Source: Epiperipatus broadwayi (Eukaryota > Onychophora > Udeonychophora > Euonychophora > Peripatidae). Taken from it: a DNA stretch of 64,000 nucleotides. Made by a program: the position numbers and the translations under genes. The notes below the pieces were generated by a model, which was given only the letters and a program-made list of their open reading frames with translations, did no database searches and was not told the DNA's origin. The first letter of the stretch is position 1; each line of letters starts with the position of its first letter. This document shows, in pieces, positions 60,090-64,000 of this stretch. The stretch covers positions 186,001 to 250,000 of the forward strand of contig JAQFVV010012531.1 in the NCBI GenBank assembly GCA_028023455.1. The letters run 5' to 3'.

Positions 60090-60224
60090 TTGACAAAGAT
60101 AAGTAATTATCAAGAAGTATTATGAGTATTCATTAAAAATAATAATGATTTTTAAAAATGTATTGAATAGGCTAGTTTTATTCTGGAAACATGATAATTT
60201 TAAAAAATCAAAAGTAATTATAGA

Positions 60225-60470
60225 TCTAGCTTTTACTTTGCTAGACAAATTTGAGAAAAATGTAAGCAATGATGTGGTTTATACACTGTTTTTATTGATT
60301 TCATTAAGGCATTTGACATAGATAACTAAAAGATTGTGTTAAGCTGTTTGAAAACAGTTGATTGTTCACAAGAGATTATTCATATGAAGCAGCTATTCCA
60401 TGATTTTGTAAAAAGAAGTATTACTACAAGTGATAAAAATGTGAAGTTCTTGAAATGAAAATTGTCATTA
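60225..60470 (+). pseudogene. LINE RT motif A fragment
   Basis: YTVFIDFIKAFDIDN followed by KIVLSCLKTVDCSQEIIHMK and QLFHDFVKRSITTSDKNVKF matches the RT palm region around motif A (FIDFxKAFD) and the following helix of a CR1/L2/RTE-type LINE. The core stretch is open over roughly 60 codons apart from one or two stops. The rest of the element is gone. Confidence 0.7.
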
Positions 60471-60479
60471 ATTAGGTAT

Positions 60480-61805
60480 GTAGACTGGTTCCAATTTTTT
60501 TCCCATTTCTTTGCCACTAACTGTTTAAAACAAATTATACATGAGGCCACTGATTGTTTTTCTCAAATAAAAAGTATTTCAGGATAAAATGAATGAATTT
60601 AAATCCTAGTCAATAATTATCAATATAATCAATGTTATCACAGAATAATAATGATAGCAAAATCAACAATGACAACGCCCTCTAAAATTTAAAGAGATCA
60701 AAACATAGTAAATGCTTAAATGTGTTATATTCGCAAAGTCAGATTTAAAAAAACACATACAGGATGTGATGCTACAAAAAAAAATGATTTTAATTTCCTG
60801 AATTACTCATCTATCTAATAAGTTTATTTAAAATAAATGAAATCAGCAGAAGAATGAACACTAATTAGAAGATAAAACCAATTATACATTTTGAGTACAT
60901 AGTGAAAAGAAATGTGGATTTTTAAAAACCGAGATAAAAAAAAATGCTGCATTTGAAAGATGGTATTGATAAACATGAGAAACTCTCTTTATTGCATGAT
61001 TAATTCGTGATTATTATATGGTAGTGCATATAAACTCCTATTTCCAGAATAATTTTTTTGATTTTGATTTTATTAATAAGACTTGGCATAATGCCGTTAT
61101 GTAGTCAGAAATAACCTTTCACTCTATTATGTTTCTCAAAGCACAGAATTCAAGTCATAAGGTTTTGAACCCAAGTTTACTTGCTTAAACAGTTATACAG
61201 ATCTGATTCTGGTCCGTAATTCTATATTTAGTATCTCCACTTTTTACTAAGTAGAGTCATTTTTACCCTATCTACAAATGTTAATATTAACCAAATCATT
61301 TAATTATTTACTTTACACAATACTTAATAAAACAAGAGTCACTCTTTATTCCCATTTATAGTAAACTAGGGTAATAAGTTAACATCTGACTAATTTCTAC
61401 TTTTGCCTTTATCAATGTGGCTTTGGGATTCAAAGCTGGTAGTAACCTATTAACCAGTCATTAACTTCATTTTCATAGCAAGTGAAAAAAGAACTGCTTA
61501 TATTTTATTAAATACTGTGGAAGCTGAAGAAACAAGTGAATTATTATTATTAAACGTAATACTATTAAAAAATATTTCAATTCTGTTAATTGTTTCACAA
61601 AACTAATGTGTATATTGTAAAAGAAATAAAAAAATTAATATCAATACTAATTAGAAGAGAGATACTGTTATGAATGATACATAAAAACTACTGTATATCA
61701 CTATTACTATTTTTAAAAAATTATATTAAAATTGTTAAAAAATGATTATTTTACATGCTTAACATAAATTCTTACATATGTGTGTATATCGATTTATGAA
61801 ACTGT
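60480..61805. other. AT-rich DNA without recognised genes
   Basis: No supported features; likely intronic if the exon at 61,822 is real. Confidence 0.4.
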
Positions 61806-61821
61806 TTTATATATTTTGCAG

Positions 61822-61938
61822 GAATGCATCATATATCCCTTCGTGTGTTTGGAACAGGACCAATGAGTAAAGTAATTCGTGCAATTGTAAAAACTTTTAA
61901 CACAACTCACAGCTTAGTAAATATTAGATCTAATAAAG
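61822..61938 (+). CDS. Candidate internal coding exon (39 codons, phase 1-1)
   Basis: A pyrimidine/T-rich acceptor (TTTTATATATTTTGCAG, ending at 61,821) is followed by 117 bp and a donor AAAG|GTAGCA at 61,939. Only one of the three forward frames is open across it. The other two have stops, and the open one enters after two bases and leaves one, a symmetric phase-1 exon. The translation includes HISLRVFGTGPMSKVIRAI and ends SLVNIRSNKG: mixed composition, unlike the surrounding AT-rich background translation. Not recognised. It could be an exon of a host gene extending beyond the window, or a well-preserved chance ORF. No partner exon was found. Confidence 0.45.
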
Positions 61939-61944
61939 GTAGCA

Positions 61945-62747
61945 AATTCATTATTTTGTTATTGACTGCTATTATTAAACTATTGACGTAAATTATTTAG
62001 CTTATAAATTATCGAAATTATTTATTAAATTACACATGTAATTTTTATATATTAAGTGTTTGTATGTCGATCTATCCATACATATTATCATGAAAGATTT
62101 GCGATTTTACATTTTGTAGACACATAGAACTTGACATAAAAATTATTTCACTCAAAAAAAATAGTAATAATAACGGAATGGTTAGTTTCTTGGTAATTCA
62201 TAAGAATTTCGAACACCAGAAAAAGCGGAATTGGAATTGGAATCCATAAACCTTAAGTTCCATATTCCATCACTCTATCACTGCCCTAATCTACACAGGA
62301 CCTAAAGTGAAAGTGATAAAACATTATGCTAATCAAATAATATATATTTTGTATATGTAATTCAGTATATATAAAAATATGTTTAGCTTAAAGTAAGAAA
62401 TATTGCTAGTTTTAAAAAATGGGGGGGGGGGGGTAAAAACTGTCATATAAACTTATTGGATCAATTAAAAAGACAAGTTGTTACTTTCATTTAGTTTAAT
62501 GGTACTTGCAATAAATAAAAAAAGAGTTTGAGATCAATGAAATGCATTTTTTTAATTATATATGTATATGAATTAAAAGAGTGTGTAGACAAACATTTAA
62601 TTAACTAAACAAATATTTAAACTAGGATTTAGACAAAACAAATAATTTATCTTGAATGCAAATGTGAGAAGAAAATTAATTTTATGTATCAGAATTTAGA
62701 GAATTGTGATTTACATTTCTATAGATATAAAAGTTCAAATTTGTCTT
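61945..62747. other. AT-rich DNA with a poly-G run
   Basis: A run of 13 G at 62421-62433 is the only notable feature. Confidence 0.5.
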
Positions 62748-62824
62748 GCATTGGTGGTCGAGAGGTCAGCGCGACTGCCTTACAAGCAGTTGCCCGGGTT
62801 GCGGGTTCGTGTCCCGGCCGATGC
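62748..62824 (+). tRNA. tRNA-like gene, anticodon UAC (tRNA-Gly-like body)
   Basis: The acceptor strands GCATTGG / CCGATGC pair over seven positions (one G-T). Box A is TGGTCGAGAGG; the anticodon arm is ACTGC-CTTACAA-GCAGT with anticodon TAC (would read Val); box B is GGTTCGTGTCC with a CGGG/CCCG T-stem. Overall similarity is to tRNA-Gly(UCC), with the anticodon changed from TCC to TAC and an enlarged variable region. An A11 run follows 13 bases downstream, as in tRNA-derived SINEs or retropseudogenes. Either a recent tRNA-like SINE head or a tRNA pseudogene; a functional tRNA-Val is less likely. Confidence 0.6.
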
Positions 62825-64000
62825 TATGACACTTGAAAAAAAAAAAGTTTAAATTTAAAAAAATATATTCCAATGCATTTTTAAAAATTAAAATAATGAC
62901 ATTTAGACAAGGAAATGCTTTCACTGAAAATTATTTTTAGATAATGGTAAAGTTCCATATGTTATAAAACTGTAACTCAGACATTAAACGGAAGATTATA
63001 AATTAACTTTCTTAAGAAATATCATTTTTGTGTACTTTTTCAATTTCATGTATTGGCAGAAGCAAAAACAGGATGTCTGGCTGAATAAAAGTTTGAATAG
63101 ATACATGGGTTCAAATCTTTTTAATCGTAAAATAGCATCTATAAGACCATTAATACCTAAGTATTATCATGCTTTAAAGAGATAAATGATACCTGCCCTC
63201 AATCAACCAGTAATATTTGAAAGTTAAAGAAACTACTATGAAATTGATTACAACTTGCCAATCTGAAAAATGTTTCTTATAATATTAGTAATTGTTGACT
63301 CTAAATTACCTATTAAATCTGCATAAATTAACTCTCTCATGTTTGCTTTTTCATAAATCAATTTAGAATAATTTCATAAATATATTAAATTTATTAAGAA
63401 GCTTGTGTTCTTGAATTGAGAATTCCATGTGCAGTCATTATTATATCTGATTGGCTATCACATAAGCATTTTAAGGCACTTCTGTCAAAGGTTTTAGCCT
63501 TTCATATTATTATTAGAATAATTTCCTAAAACATTTTATACTACATCTCTGTCTATGTTAGTACCTATAAGCTCTACAAATAGGAATGTGGAAAGGAAAT
63601 CAACCTTACCAGTTAACAACTTTAAAGAAATCTAAAGGACTGTTTAATTTATATAATCAAGTGTATTTAGCATTTTATAACAAACATTTCATACATATAA
63701 TGATTTTAATTGATTTAATTATATCATTTTTACTACATAAGTGTTGCATCATGTGTGTTGTACAGTAGATATGGTATGCATACATTCAATGGTTATTGGT
63801 ACATATAGAATAATTTAAACATTTATATAAAATTTAAATAATAATGTGTATCTATGTTTAAGTTATTTATTTACATAAAAAATATATATTAAGAAATTTT
63901 TATTATTTTCTATAAATATATTTTGGCCTTCATGTATTTCTTTATTATGCTAGCTTATATTTAAAAATTATTTATAATTTATTTAGAATAGCATGTTTTA
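62825..64000. other. AT-rich DNA without recognised genes
   Basis: The 60-codon ORF at 63586-63768 has no domain content. Nothing else was found. Confidence 0.4.

Noticed and set aside
61822-61938. Mitochondrial ribosomal protein S11-type identity for the candidate exon (RVxGxGP pattern)
   Set aside because: Only a few residues agree and the family's downstream signature is absent.
1-64000. CRISPR arrays, bacterial operons, rRNA genes
   Set aside because: No regularly spaced repeats, no ribosome-binding-site/gene arrays and no rRNA-like conserved blocks were seen; the window is eukaryotic.

Overview
This window looks like intergenic or intronic DNA from a large, AT-rich, repeat-dense animal genome. 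The evidence is the retroelement mix: Penelope-like elements (PLEs) with GIY-YIG endonucleases, endonuclease/reverse-transcriptase LINEs, a Ty3/gypsy integrase remnant, tRNA-Gly-derived SINE-like copies, and abundant (TA)n and (TAGR)n microsatellites. The style resembles mollusc (especially cephalopod) genomes, but that assignment is a low-confidence inference. There is no prokaryotic gene organisation. Nearly all recognisable coding sequence is mobile-element debris.

Layout. 0.3-0.6 kb: foldback MITE. 2.28-4.47 kb: a ~1.1-kb-per-arm palindrome of two head-to-head PLE 3' halves, one with an intact GIY-YIG reading frame, each with a hammerhead-ribozyme-like remnant near its 3' end. 5.1-6.0 kb: minus-strand Ty3/gypsy integrase C-terminus, polypurine tract and short LTR, enclosed by a 140-bp direct duplication. 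8.09-8.96 and 42.25-43.28 kb: two inverted copies of a TA-flanked DNA transposon. 13.84-15.54, 20.97-23.15 and 49.17-50.53 kb: three TGT...ACA-bounded LTR-like elements that share an end hairpin, ATAT flanks, a TGGCGCC motif followed by AATAAA, and a splice-donor-like site. 23.56-24.01 kb: another foldback element. 26-27.1 kb: decayed coiled-coil ORF. 28.7-29.2, 30.7-31.7, 36.25-37.2, 40.2-41.0, 43.3-47.6, 48.0-49.1 and 60.2-60.5 kb: LINE remnants. The 43.3-47.6 kb LINE is split by a 1.85-kb TTAA-flanked insertion whose removal restores the LINE reading frame exactly. 54.1-59.6 kb: a compound PLE locus (inverted partial, direct partial, nearly full-length copy).

Two host-like candidates stand out. 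The first is an intact 297-codon minus-strand ORF at 32.40-33.29 kb with a cyclin K/T-like cyclin fold. It may be a single-exon gene or a first exon, because a strong splice donor lies seven codons before its stop. The second is a 117-bp phase-1/1 candidate exon at 61.82-61.94 kb with only one open frame. No pathway can be reconstructed; the interest lies in transposon architecture and these two islands of possible host coding sequence.
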